From Parasphingopyxis algicola (GTDB lineage Bacteria > Pseudomonadota > Alphaproteobacteria > Sphingomonadales > Sphingomonadaceae), in contig NZ_CP051131.1 of the NCBI RefSeq assembly GCF_013378075.1, positions 2,046,001 through 2,110,000 on the forward strand: 64,000 nucleotides of DNA. Direction: 5' to 3'. A program made the position numbers and the translations under genes. The notes under the pieces are model-generated. The model ran no database searches, was not told the DNA's origin, and was given only the letters and a program-made list of their open reading frames with translations. Below, one piece after another: positions 33,990 through 43,157 of this stretch (its first letter is position 1; every line of letters starts with the position of its first letter).

Positions 33990-36091
33990 TGTTTCTCGAT
34001 CCCGATCAGCCAGGCGGTTTCCGGATGGACGAGCGGCAACGCCAGTCCCTCGCGCGCGAGATAGGCGCCGCTCAGCAAAAGGCCGTCGCGCCAGCGGTCG
34101 CGGTCGGGCAAGTAATGGCGCGCCTTGGGCGGCCAGGGCTCGATGAGGCGCACCCGGTAGATCGCCGCCGGATCGAGACCGCAAAGCCGCACCCGCTCCG
34201 CGTTGAAGTCGGCAGCGAAATCGGTCCGCGCCACGATCGCCAGCGCTTTCTCCCCGTCCACAGCGATCTGCCCGAACAGGCCAGGCTCGCGCAAATCGAG
34301 CGCGTAGGAATCGCCGCCATGCAGCACGCCGCGCCACGCCTTGTAGAGCGCCAGATGCGCGGCGAGACTGGCGCGCTCCTCTTCCGTCATCGCTGCCGGA
34401 TCGGCCTCGACCCCCATATGGCCGAACATCGCCACCTTGGCGCGGAAATCCATCTCGGTCCGCCGCCCGGTAACCGGGTTGGGACTCGGCCCGACATGAT
34501 TGCCGGTCACCTCGAGCGGCAGGAACGGACCCCAGCCTGTATTGATCCGCAACCGCTCGATAGGGTCATTATTGTCGCTCGCCCAGACCCGATGGCAGCG
34601 GGACAGCATCGCATAGTCGATCCGCCCACCGCCGCTCGCACAGCTTTCGATCTCGACCGCCGGATGCACGGCCCGCAACCGGTCGATCAGCGCATAAAGC
34701 GCGAGCGTCTGCGCATGGCCCTTGAGCGTTCGCGGGAAGAGGTCGCGATTATGGTCCCATTTGAGATAGGCGATTCTGTGCGCCGAGAGCAGGGCGTCGA
34801 GCGCGCAGAGGACGTGATCGGCGACCTCGGCCCGCATCAGATCGAGGACCAGCTGGCCGCGCTGTGTCGGGCGGTCGGCGCCGGGCTTATGAATGCACCA
34901 GTCCGGATGGGCGCGATAGAGATCGCTGTCCGGGCTGACCATTTCGGGCTCGACCCAGAGGCCGAAATCCATGCCGAGTTTTTCGACATGGGCGATCAGC
35001 GGATCGAGGCCGTCGGGGAACAGGTCCGGCGATACGGTCCAGTCGCCGAGGCTCGTGCGATCGTCGCGGCGGCTGCCGAACCAGCCATCGTCGACCACGA
35101 ACCGCTCGATCCCGATCGCCGCCGCATCGTCCGCAAGCCGCATGAGCTTCGCTTCGTCCATATCGAAACCCAGCGCTTCCCAGCTGTTCAGATGGACGCG
35201 GCGCGGTGGCCAATCGGCGCGGCCCGGCAGGACGGCGTGCCGGACATGGCCGGTCATTGCGTGGCGCAGTCCGTTCCGGCCGCGATCGCTGAAGCCGATA
35301 TGGACCTCCGGCACGTCGAAGCTCTCGCCGGGCGCGAGGACGATCTCCCCGATATCGAGTCGGCACCCCAACAGGACGCGGCCCCGCCCATCGGCATCGC
35401 CCTCGACCAAACTGGCATGATCGCCCGACCAGGCGAGATGCAAGCCGAGAATGCGTCCATGCTCCATGCCCGCATCCGCCTCATGCGCGAGCAGCCAGTT
35501 GCCGCCACCGAAACCCGGTCGTCCGCCGCGTGAATCGTGGGCAAGCGCGGCCCTGGGTATCGGGAGCGTTTCGCTCCGCATCTCCCCCGCCCATCGGCCC
35601 GAATAGCGCGTGACATGCGACACCCAGCCCGGGAGCGGCAATGCCAGCGAGGCAAGCCGCGCCACGGTGAGCGGCATATCGCCGCCATTGCGCAGGCTGG
35701 CGCTGGCAACCAATATTCCCGCCGACGCCCGACACCATGTCAGCTCTATCTCCGCCCCGGTGCGCGCATCCTTGAGCGTAAACGCGATCTCGCCCGCGTC
35801 CTGCCGGATGTCGGTGAGCACCGGGTCGAGCGTAACGCCACGGCCGTCTGCAAGGATTTCCAGCGCCGGCGTTCCGAGAAAACCCGTGCCGCCGACCGGC
35901 AGGAGCGAGAGCGGTGGCGGTGCATCCGCCTGGGACTCGTGCCGTCCCCGGGCCGAAGCGGTCGCGATCGCGTCAAGGTCCTCAGCCGGGTCGAGCGGCG
36001 CGCCCAGATAGATGAGGCCGGGCGCGCCGGAGGTGCGGGTAAACACCGCACACACATCCTCTCCGTCCAGCCGCCAATATCGCTCAGCCAT
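33986..36091 (-). CDS. Alpha-galactosidase, GH36
   Basis: A 701-residue GH36 enzyme. The nucleophile is Asp446 in LKWDHNRD and the acid/base Asp506 in WASDNNDP; SCASGGGRIDY and FVVDDGWFG also match the clan D active site. The N-terminal beta-supersandwich and C-terminal domain are complete. No signal peptide is seen. It releases galactose from alpha-1,6-galactosides. ATG 36091 is chosen; the longer frame to 36160 has a non-conserved extension. It is the first gene of the operon with GH42 and is divergent from the SSS symporter. The 118-bp gap has no copy of the 22-bp operator. Confidence 0.93.
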   Translation of the reverse strand: MAERYWRLDGEDVCAVFTRTSGAPGLIYLGAPLDPAEDLDAIATASARGRHESQADAPPPLSLLPVGGTGFLGTPALEILADGRGVTLDPVLTDIRQDAGEIAFTLKDARTGAEIELTWCRASAGILVASASLRNGGDMPLTVARLASLALPLPGWVSHVTRYSGRWAGEMRSETLPIPRAALAHDSRGGRPGFGGGNWLLAHEADAGMEHGRILGLHLAWSGDHASLVEGDADGRGRVLLGCRLDIGEIVLAPGESFDVPEVHIGFSDRGRNGLRHAMTGHVRHAVLPGRADWPPRRVHLNSWEALGFDMDEAKLMRLADDAAAIGIERFVVDDGWFGSRRDDRTSLGDWTVSPDLFPDGLDPLIAHVEKLGMDFGLWVEPEMVSPDSDLYRAHPDWCIHKPGADRPTQRGQLVLDLMRAEVADHVLCALDALLSAHRIAYLKWDHNRDLFPRTLKGHAQTLALYALIDRLRAVHPAVEIESCASGGGRIDYAMLSRCHRVWASDNNDPIERLRINTGWGPFLPLEVTGNHVGPSPNPVTGRRTEMDFRAKVAMFGHMGVEADPAAMTEEERASLAAHLALYKAWRGVLHGGDSYALDLREPGLFGQIAVDGEKALAIVARTDFAADFNAERVRLCGLDPAAIYRVRLIEPWPPKARHYLPDRDRWRDGLLLSGAYLAREGLALPLVHPETAWLIGIEKQ

Positions 36092-36209
36092 TGTCACGCC
36101 GTCCGGAATGCGGAGACCCGGGCCTCCCGTCAACGGCCACGCCCGCCCGGCACCCTGCATTGGCCTTTCCGATCCGAGCCGCTACGCACGCCTCGGGAAG
36201 AGGGGAAAC

Positions 36210-37679
36210 ATGTTCGGCGAAACCGCGGGGGCGTTCGATACCGTCCAGATTCTCGTATGCGTCGCGCTGACCGCGCTGGTCGGCGTTGCGACCTGGGCCA
36301 AGGTCCGCCAGGCGAAACGGCACGATGGATCGAAGAAGGACGTCTATCTGGCGGGCGGCGGCCTCAGCTGGATATTCGTCGCGGGCTCGATCACACTCAC
36401 CAACCTCTCGACCGACCAGCTGGTCGGCATGAACGGCAACCAGATGCTGCTCCTCGCCTGGTGGGAGATTGCTGGCTTTTTCGGCCTCATGATCCTCGCC
36501 TTCATTTTCGTGCCGCTCTACTATCGCCACCAATGCACGACGGTCACCGAGCTGCTCGAGCGGCGCTATGGCGGACGCAGCATCCGCACGCTGATCTCGG
36601 CGCTGTTCCTGTTCGGCAATGTGCTGATCTACCTGCCGGCCGCGCTTTATAGCGGCGGACTGTTCATGCAATCGCTGTTCGGCGGCGGGCTGCCGATCCT
36701 CGCCTTTTCGGCGATCCTCGCGATCATCGCGGCGGCCTATACGATCTTCGGCGGGCTGCGCGCGGTCGCCGTCATGGACACCTATTCGGGGGTCGGCGTG
36801 CTCGGGCTTGCGCTGCTGATCGTCTTTCTCGCGCTCGCGGCGGTGGATTTCGACATCGTTACCGGCGTGCCGGCCGAACGGCTGACGATGATCGGCGCGG
36901 CGGATTCGCCGATCCCCTTCCACACCCTGTTCACCGGCATGCTCTTCATCCAGATCTTCTACTGGTCGACCAACCAGAATATCACCCAGCGCGCCATGGC
37001 GGCCCCGACGGTGCGCGAGGCGCGCAAGGGCGTGCTCGCGGCGGCCGCGATCCGCATCCTGATCGTCCCGCCGATCGTCGTGCTGCCCGGCGTCGTGGCC
37101 TATAAACTCTTCGGCGATGTCGGCGACGCGGCCTATGGCCGGCTGGTCGCGGAAATCCTCCCGGGCTGGCTCGCCGGCGCCTTCGCCGCGATGGTCGCCG
37201 CCGCCGTCATCACGACGTTCAGCGCGGTGCTCAACAGCACGGTCGCGCTCTATTCGGTGGATTTCCATGAACAGTTTATCGGCGAAGTGCCCAATCACTG
37301 GAAGCTCGGCGCGGTCGTGTCGATCCTGCTGACGGTCGTCGCCATTTCGCTGGTGCCGATCTACCGGAACGCCGAAAGCATCATCAATCTGCTGCAACAG
37401 CTGAACGGGCTGCTTTCGATGCCGATCCTCTCGGCCTTCGTCGCGGGACTGCTGTTCAAGGGCGTCGAGGCGCGCGCGGCGATCGCCGGCGTGATCTGGG
37501 GCGTGCTGCTCTATGCCGCCTATACCTTCACTCTCGAGCCCGCGGGCCTGATCACGATGCACTATATCGACTTCATGGTGGTCGTGCTCGTCACCTCGGT
37601 GCTCGCCGCCCTGATCGTCAATCGCATCATTTTCGGGCAGCGCGCGACTTTCGCCGGCTGGCGTCGGCAACCCGCATAG
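36210..37679 (+). CDS. SSS/SLC5-family sodium:sugar symporter (SGLT-like)
   Basis: A 489-residue transporter with about 13-14 helices. YLAGGGLSWIFVAGSITLTN followed by LSTDQLVGMNG resembles Vibrio SGLT, a sodium/galactose symporter, and YWSTNQNITQR is the SSS family motif. It is divergent from the GH36/GH42 operon, so galactose or glucose uptake is likely. AGAGGGGAAAC gives a strong ribosome site just before ATG 36210. A CATTGCGAG-type palindromic repeat follows the gene. Confidence 0.88.
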   Translation: MFGETAGAFDTVQILVCVALTALVGVATWAKVRQAKRHDGSKKDVYLAGGGLSWIFVAGSITLTNLSTDQLVGMNGNQMLLLAWWEIAGFFGLMILAFIFVPLYYRHQCTTVTELLERRYGGRSIRTLISALFLFGNVLIYLPAALYSGGLFMQSLFGGGLPILAFSAILAIIAAAYTIFGGLRAVAVMDTYSGVGVLGLALLIVFLALAAVDFDIVTGVPAERLTMIGAADSPIPFHTLFTGMLFIQIFYWSTNQNITQRAMAAPTVREARKGVLAAAAIRILIVPPIVVLPGVVAYKLFGDVGDAAYGRLVAEILPGWLAGAFAAMVAAAVITTFSAVLNSTVALYSVDFHEQFIGEVPNHWKLGAVVSILLTVVAISLVPIYRNAESIINLLQQLNGLLSMPILSAFVAGLLFKGVEARAAIAGVIWGVLLYAAYTFTLEPAGLITMHYIDFMVVVLVTSVLAALIVNRIIFGQRATFAGWRRQPA

Positions 37680-37693
37680 GCCCAAGACGGATT

Positions 37694-37796
37694 GTCATTG
37701 CGAGGAGGCCCGAACTTGCTTCGGGGCGACGCGGCAATCCAGGGCGGCAAGCACATCGCCTGTTGCTCTGGATTGCTTCGCTGCGCTCGCAATGAC
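37694..37796. repeat. CATTGCGAG-type palindromic repeat, copy 1
   Basis: Starts GTCATTGCGAGG and ends CTCGCAATGAC, with inner GGCAATCCAG and CTGGATTGCTTCGC facing each other. It lies in the convergent gap between the SSS and SDR genes. Confidence 0.85.
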
Positions 37797-37809
37797 GGAT
37801 ATGCGATAC

Positions 37810-38577
37810 CTAAAAATTGGGTGTCTTCACGAGCCCGCCGTCGATCCGGAGATTGGCGCCGGTCGTGAAAGACGATTTCGGACTGGCGAGGAAGGCCGCC
37901 GCGTCCGCGATCTCCTCCGGCGCGCCCAGACGGCCGAGCGCGGCAAGGCCCGCGGCGCGCTGATACATCTCCGGCTGGGCCTTTTTGACCTGGTCCCACC
38001 AGCCGCCTTCGAAATCGACCGGCCCCGGAGAGATCGCGTTGACGCGGATAGCCTTGGGCGCGAGCATCACCGCCCATTGGCCGACCAAATTGACGAGTCC
38101 CGCCTTCATCGCGCCATAGGCCTCTTCATGGGGCGGCAGCGTCGTCATCACCGAGGCGATCGAGGCGATGAAGACCATCGCGGCGTCGTTGCCGCGTTCG
38201 AGATGCGGAACGGCGAGCGTCTTCAGCCGCACATGCTGCATCAGATCGGTCTCGAACGTATCGGGCCACCAGTCGGCGCTTGCCGGATCGATACGCGTCG
38301 AGACGTTGCTGACGACGATATCGATCCCGCCCAGTTTCTCCGCCGATCGCGCGACCCAGCCCTCAAGCGCCTCCGGCTCGCGCACGTCGAACGCTTCGCC
38401 ATGGGCCTCGACACCGAGCGCGCGATAGCCGTCGAGCACCGCGTTCAGCCCATCCTCCCCGCGCGCGCAGGTCGCGATGGCCGCGCCTTCACCCGCCAAA
38501 GCCCGGCATATCGCGGCACCGATCCCGCGGCTGCCCCCCGTCACCAGCGCGCGTGCGCCCTTCAATCCAAGGTCCAT
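37810..38577 (-). CDS. Short-chain dehydrogenase/reductase
   Basis: A 255-residue SDR with TGGSRGIG, SNVS in place of NNAG, catalytic Ser in FIASIAS, and Tyr-x-x-x-Lys in YGAMKAG. The Asn-to-Ser change in the NNAG motif is less usual but known. ATG 38577 has GGAG nine bases upstream. It follows the Coq4-like gene by 32 bases and is probably cotranscribed from the promoter near operator site E. The substrate is unknown. Confidence 0.82.
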   Translation of the reverse strand: MDLGLKGARALVTGGSRGIGAAICRALAGEGAAIATCARGEDGLNAVLDGYRALGVEAHGEAFDVREPEALEGWVARSAEKLGGIDIVVSNVSTRIDPASADWWPDTFETDLMQHVRLKTLAVPHLERGNDAAMVFIASIASVMTTLPPHEEAYGAMKAGLVNLVGQWAVMLAPKAIRVNAISPGPVDFEGGWWDQVKKAQPEMYQRAAGLAALGRLGAPEEIADAAAFLASPKSSFTTGANLRIDGGLVKTPNF

Positions 38578-38609
38578 CTCAATTGCTCCGTTTGTATTGC
38601 CCCGTTCGT

Positions 38610-39356
38610 TCAGGCGGCGGTTTTCGTCAGTTCGGGAATGTTCGCATGTTCGCGTTCGGGCAGCGGCCGGCTTTCGCGCAGCAACCCGTAGTCGCGCCGG
38701 ACATCCTCGAGCGGCCGGTCCAGCATGGACTCGAACTTGACGAACTGGATACTGCGCGCCTGGCGGCCATAGGCCCAGCCGTCCGTGATCGCGTCCATCG
38801 CCGGGTTGATCATCCAGGGATCGATCAGGGTCATATGCGCGGTCACCGTAGCGATGATCATCGCCGAATAGGGATAGTTCATCTGCGCGAGCTGGAAGCC
38901 CTGCAGCGCGAGCTCGCCGAACGGCGTCGGCGGATAGCCGGTCAGCACATGATGCAGGTCGTGCGTCTGGAAACCGCGCAGCACCTTGTACTGCATCAGG
39001 GGTGGCATCGCGTCGAGCTTGCCCTCGGCCGCGAACTGCTCGTGCAGCTCGCGATAGCCGAGCGCCAGCCGCTCGAGCAGATCGTTGGAGACCATGAATT
39101 CGCGATAGGCAGCGCCGAGCGTTCCGGGCCCGCACTGCTCGAGCTCCTTCAGGTCGAGCGGTTCGGCGAACCATTGTTCCTGGGCGAGCGCCGCCTGTTC
39201 GGGATGGTTCTCGATCGCCGCGACATATTTGTCGACGGCGTCCTTGGGCGCAGTCGCCCACCATTCGTTGAACAGCTGGTCCGTGCCATAGGCGTAGAAA
39301 TCGTCGATGCTGGTCAGGAATTTCTCGCCGAAATCCCGGTCTATCGCCTCGATCAT
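38610..39356 (-). CDS. Coq4-family protein
   Basis: A 248-residue, mostly helical protein with the Coq4 metal motif HDxxH-x11-E: HDLHHVLTG, then PPTPFGE. Coq4 acts in ubiquinone synthesis in eukaryotes, and bacterial homologues occur in many contexts with unproven roles. Here it sits in a sugar-catabolism region behind operator E and in tandem with an SDR, which argues for an accessory oxidation step rather than housekeeping quinone synthesis. ATG 39356 follows GGGGAGAGG. The longer frame to 39410 includes the ribosome site. Confidence 0.7.
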   Translation of the reverse strand: MIEAIDRDFGEKFLTSIDDFYAYGTDQLFNEWWATAPKDAVDKYVAAIENHPEQAALAQEQWFAEPLDLKELEQCGPGTLGAAYREFMVSNDLLERLALGYRELHEQFAAEGKLDAMPPLMQYKVLRGFQTHDLHHVLTGYPPTPFGELALQGFQLAQMNYPYSAMIIATVTAHMTLIDPWMINPAMDAITDGWAYGRQARSIQFVKFESMLDRPLEDVRRDYGLLRESRPLPEREHANIPELTKTAA

Positions 39357-39474
39357 CGTGTTCCTCTCCCCTGCCGCACGGGTCTTGTCGTCATCGGCGA
39401 ATGCGGGCACCGTGTGCCGATTGCCGCGCTGCGCCCGTCAGTGCGCCGATCCGTGTTGCAGCCAAGTGTGCAGT

Positions 39475-39496
39475 TTATTATATGATTCGTCAATAA
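39475..39496 (-). promoter_or_regulatory. Candidate 22-bp operator, site E (Coq4-like/glk divergent promoter)
   Basis: On the minus strand: TTATTG, ACGAATCATA, TAATAA. It is 20/22 identical to site B. It lies 9 bases before the glk start and 118 bases upstream of the Coq4-like start, so it may control both directions. Confidence 0.65.
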
Positions 39497-39505
39497 GGGG
39501 AGTTC

Positions 39506-40474
39506 ATGGAGATCGTTGCGGCGGACATCGGCGGCACGCATGCCCGTTTTTCGCTGGCCGAGATCGCGGACGGCCCCCGCGTTTCGCTCGGCGAGCCGGT
39601 GAAGCTGCCGACGGCCGATCATGCCAGCCTGCGCATGGCCTGGGAGGCCTTTGCCGATCGCCTCGGCCGGCCGTTACCGCCCGCTGCCGCAATCGCGCTC
39701 GCAGCGGCGCTCGCGGGCGATACGATCAAGCTGACCAACAGCGACTGGATCGTCAGGCCGGACGGGCTCGGCGCCGAACTCGGCCTCGACCGACACGTCC
39801 TGCTCAACGATTTCGCCGCCGCCGCCCATGCGGCCGACGGGCTCGACGCGGCCCATTTCGCCACGATCTGCGGACCCGCCGACCCGCTGCCCGAAACCGG
39901 CGCGATCACGGTCGTCGGCCCGGGGACCGGGCTCGGCGTCGCGCTCATCCTGCGCGCGGTCGACCATAGCCATATCCTCGCAACCGAAGGCGGGCATGGC
40001 GATTTCGCGCCGCTCGACGCGATCGAGGACCGGATTCTCGCCCGGCTGCGCAAGCAGCACCGCCGGGTCTCGGTCGAGCGCATCGTGTCCGGACCGGGGC
40101 TCCGGGCTATCTACAAGACGCTGGCCGACATCGAGAACCGCGCGCCGACCCTTAATGACGACCGTACCTTGTGGGCCGCCGCGCTCGACGGCGCGGACAG
40201 CCTCGCCGCCGCGGCGCTCGACCGCTTCTGCCTGTGCCTCGGCGCGGTCGCCGGCGATATTGCGCTCGCGCACGGTCCCGGCCCGGTGGTGATCGCCGGC
40301 GGCCTCGGCGCACGGCTCGCGGATATCCTGCCACAATCGGGTTTCGCTGAACGCTTTGCCGCCAAGGGCCGGTATCAGTCGCTGATGGAGTCGCTGCCGG
40401 TGAAGCTGATCACCCATCCCGAACCCGGCCTCTATGGCGCAGCACTAGCCTTTGCGAAGGAGCATGGACAATGA
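39506..40474 (+). CDS. glk: Glucokinase
   Basis: A 322-residue Glk-type hexokinase. ADIGGTHARFSL is the phosphate motif, LNDFAAAAHA carries the catalytic Asp, then VVGPGTGLGVA, TEGGHGDFAP and GPGPVVIAGGLGAR. It phosphorylates glucose to glucose-6-phosphate. The upstream 22-bp site ties it to the glycoside genes, and it would take glucose released after SQ desulfonation. The stop overlaps ppc (ATGA). The gene starts only 9 bases past the operator, leaving GGGGAG as the ribosome site. Confidence 0.93.
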   Translation: MEIVAADIGGTHARFSLAEIADGPRVSLGEPVKLPTADHASLRMAWEAFADRLGRPLPPAAAIALAAALAGDTIKLTNSDWIVRPDGLGAELGLDRHVLLNDFAAAAHAADGLDAAHFATICGPADPLPETGAITVVGPGTGLGVALILRAVDHSHILATEGGHGDFAPLDAIEDRILARLRKQHRRVSVERIVSGPGLRAIYKTLADIENRAPTLNDDRTLWAAALDGADSLAAAALDRFCLCLGAVAGDIALAHGPGPVVIAGGLGARLADILPQSGFAERFAAKGRYQSLMESLPVKLITHPEPGLYGAALAFAKEHGQ

Positions 40475-43146
40475 ACACGGCCCCGCCGATCTCGCAAAAT
40501 GCCGATATCCGTTTCCTGGGCAAACTGCTCGGCGACGTTATCCGCGCCTATGGCGGCGACACGCTGTTCCAGCGCACCGAATATATCCGCGCCGCCTCGG
40601 TCGACCGCCATCGCGGGGTCGCGGGATCCGAGGCGATCGATCCCGGCCTCGGCGCGCTGACGCTCGACGAGACGCTCGATTTCGTGCGCGGGTTCATGCT
40701 GTTTTCGATGCTCGCCAATCTCGCCGAGGACAGGCAGGAGCTCTTGGCCGACAATGATATCGACGTCGCCGCGGCGCTGGACCGGCTCGAGGAGCATGGC
40801 GTTTCGCGCGACGCGGTGCGCGCGATGCTCGACGAGGCGCTGATGGTGCCCGTGCTCACCGCCCATCCGACCGAGGTGCGGCGCAAGAGCATGATCGACC
40901 ACCGCAACCGGATCGCCGAACTGATGCGGATGCGCGATGCCGGGCGGACCGAAACGCCGGAAGGCGACAACATCGAGGACTCGCTGGTCCGCCAGATCGC
41001 GCTGCTCTGGCAGACCCGACCGCTCAGGCGCGAGCGGCTGTTCGTCGCCGACGAGGTGGAGAATGCGCTCTCCTATCTGCGCGAGATATTCCTGCCGCTG
41101 CTGCCGGGGCTCTACAATCGCTGGGAAGAGGCGCTCGGCGGACGGCCGGCGAGCTTCTTCCGGCTCGGCAGCTGGATCGGCGGCGATCGCGACGGCAATC
41201 CCTATGTGACTGCGGACACGCTGGAACTCTCGCTGCGCCGGTCCGCCGAGACCGTGCTCGTCAGCTATCTCGACGCGCTGCACGCGCTGGGCGCGGAACT
41301 TTCCATCTCCAGCGACCTGTCGACCGTCGACCCCGCGGTCCTCGCGCTCGCCGATGCGAGCGGGGACGACGCGCCGAGCCGGCAGGACGAACCCTATCGC
41401 CGCGCCATCGCCGGTCTCTATGCGCGCCTCGCCGCCACACATGAAACACTCGTCGGCAGCCCGCCGCCGCGCCGATCTTCGATTTCCGCCGAACCCTATG
41501 GCACACCGCAGGAATTCCAGGACGATCTGCGCACCATCGCCCGGGTACTCGCCGATTCGGGCGGCGAGACGCTCGCCTCGAGCGGCGCGCTCGGCCGGCT
41601 GATCCGCGCGGTCCGCACCTTCGGCTTCCATCTCGCGACGCTCGACATGCGGCAGAACAGCGCCGTGCATTCGCGGGTGGTCGCGGAACTCCTGCGCGAA
41701 GCCGGGGTCGAAACCGATTATGAAGCGCTCGACGAGGAAGCGCGGATCGCCCTGCTCCGCCGCGAACTGGCTTCGCCGCGCCCGCTGACCGTAGCCAAGG
41801 GCGGTTATTCGGACGAAACGCGGGGCGAGCTGGCCATCGTACAAGCGGCGGCCGACGCGCATCGGCGCTACGGCAGCGGCTGCATCGCCAACTATATCGT
41901 CTCGATGACCGAAACGGTCTCCGACCTGCTCGAGGTCCATATCCTCTTGAAGGAAGCCGGGCTGTACCGCGCCGGCGATCCGCCGGAGGCACCGATCATG
42001 GCCGTGCCGCTGTTCGAGACGATCGGCGATCTCGACCATGCGCCCGACATCATGCGCGCTTATTTCGCGCTGCCCGAGATCGGCGCGCTGGTCTCGGCGC
42101 GCGGCCATCAGGAAGTGATGATCGGCTATTCGGATTCCAACAAGGATGGCGGCTATCTGACCTCGGGCTGGGTGCTGAGCCGGGCCAGCGAGGCGCTCGC
42201 GCCGGTGTTCGAGGAAGCGGGTGCGACGATGCAGCTCTTCCACGGCCGCGGCGGTTCGGTCGGGCGCGGCGGCGGCTCGGCCTTCGAGGCGATCCGCGGC
42301 CAGCCGGCCGGCACCGTCAACGGGCGTATCCGGATCACCGAACAGGGCGAGGTCATCGCCGCCAAATACGGGACGCACGAGGCCGCGCGCGCCAACATCG
42401 ATTCCATGGTGTCGGCGAGCCTGCTCGCGACCCTCGAGCCGGAACGGGTGAGCCCGGCGGACCGCGCGCGATTCTCCGCGGCGATGGACGATCTCTCGGC
42501 GCGCGCCTTCGCCGCCTATCGCGCGCTGGTCTACGAGAGCGAGGGCTTCACGCAATTCTTCCGCCAGATGACCCCGATCTCCGAAATCGCCACGCTCAAG
42601 ATCGGATCGCGGCCCGCCAGCCGGAAAACGTCCGATGCGATCGAGGATCTGCGCGCCATTCCCTGGGTCTTCTCCTGGAGCCAGGCGCGGGTCATGCTGC
42701 CGGGCTGGTACGGCGTCGGCCAGGCTTTGACGACGTTCGAGGACAAGGGGTTGCTGCGCGAAATGGCGGAAACCTGGCCGTTCCTCAAAATGACGCTCGG
42801 CAATATGGAGATGGTGCTCGCCAAGTCGGACATGGGCATCGCCGAAAATTACGCCGAGCTTGTCGACGATCGCGCCCTCGCCGACCGGTTGTTCGGCGAT
42901 ATCCGCGACAGCTGGCAGGCGACGCATGACGGGCTGCTCGAAATCACCGGCCAGCCGCGCCTGCTCGACGAGACGCCCAAGCTCGACACCTCGATCCGGC
43001 TGCGCCTCCCCTATATCGAGCCCTTGAACCTGCTGCAGATCGAATTGCTGAAGCGGCACCGGGCCGGCGAGAGCGATCCCCGCATCGCCGAGGGTATCCA
43101 GCTGTCGATCAATGCCATAGCGACAGCCCTCAGGAACAGCGGATAG
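40471..43146 (+). CDS. ppc: Phosphoenolpyruvate carboxylase
   Basis: An 891-residue PEP carboxylase. Catalytic His132 lies in LTAHPTEVRRKS; GYSDSNKDGGY and the glycine loop FHGRGGSVGRGGG are intact, and the C-terminus ends in Gly (RNSG), as allosteric forms do. It converts PEP and bicarbonate to oxaloacetate. Translational overlap with glk is unusual and suggests that anaplerosis is scaled to sugar influx. The small acetyltransferase gene follows 11 bases later. Confidence 0.95.
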   Translation: MNTAPPISQNADIRFLGKLLGDVIRAYGGDTLFQRTEYIRAASVDRHRGVAGSEAIDPGLGALTLDETLDFVRGFMLFSMLANLAEDRQELLADNDIDVAAALDRLEEHGVSRDAVRAMLDEALMVPVLTAHPTEVRRKSMIDHRNRIAELMRMRDAGRTETPEGDNIEDSLVRQIALLWQTRPLRRERLFVADEVENALSYLREIFLPLLPGLYNRWEEALGGRPASFFRLGSWIGGDRDGNPYVTADTLELSLRRSAETVLVSYLDALHALGAELSISSDLSTVDPAVLALADASGDDAPSRQDEPYRRAIAGLYARLAATHETLVGSPPPRRSSISAEPYGTPQEFQDDLRTIARVLADSGGETLASSGALGRLIRAVRTFGFHLATLDMRQNSAVHSRVVAELLREAGVETDYEALDEEARIALLRRELASPRPLTVAKGGYSDETRGELAIVQAAADAHRRYGSGCIANYIVSMTETVSDLLEVHILLKEAGLYRAGDPPEAPIMAVPLFETIGDLDHAPDIMRAYFALPEIGALVSARGHQEVMIGYSDSNKDGGYLTSGWVLSRASEALAPVFEEAGATMQLFHGRGGSVGRGGGSAFEAIRGQPAGTVNGRIRITEQGEVIAAKYGTHEAARANIDSMVSASLLATLEPERVSPADRARFSAAMDDLSARAFAAYRALVYESEGFTQFFRQMTPISEIATLKIGSRPASRKTSDAIEDLRAIPWVFSWSQARVMLPGWYGVGQALTTFEDKGLLREMAETWPFLKMTLGNMEMVLAKSDMGIAENYAELVDDRALADRLFGDIRDSWQATHDGLLEITGQPRLLDETPKLDTSIRLRLPYIEPLNLLQIELLKRHRAGESDPRIAEGIQLSINAIATALRNSG

Positions 43147-43157
43147 GAGATGCCGGG

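Noticed and set aside
23040-39496. The TTATTG-N10-TAATAA motif as an ordinary sigma-70 promoter
   Set aside because: TTGAC and TATAAT inside it are only about 8 bases apart, far from the 16-18 required, and tandem copies occur. An operator overlapping a -10 element is more likely.
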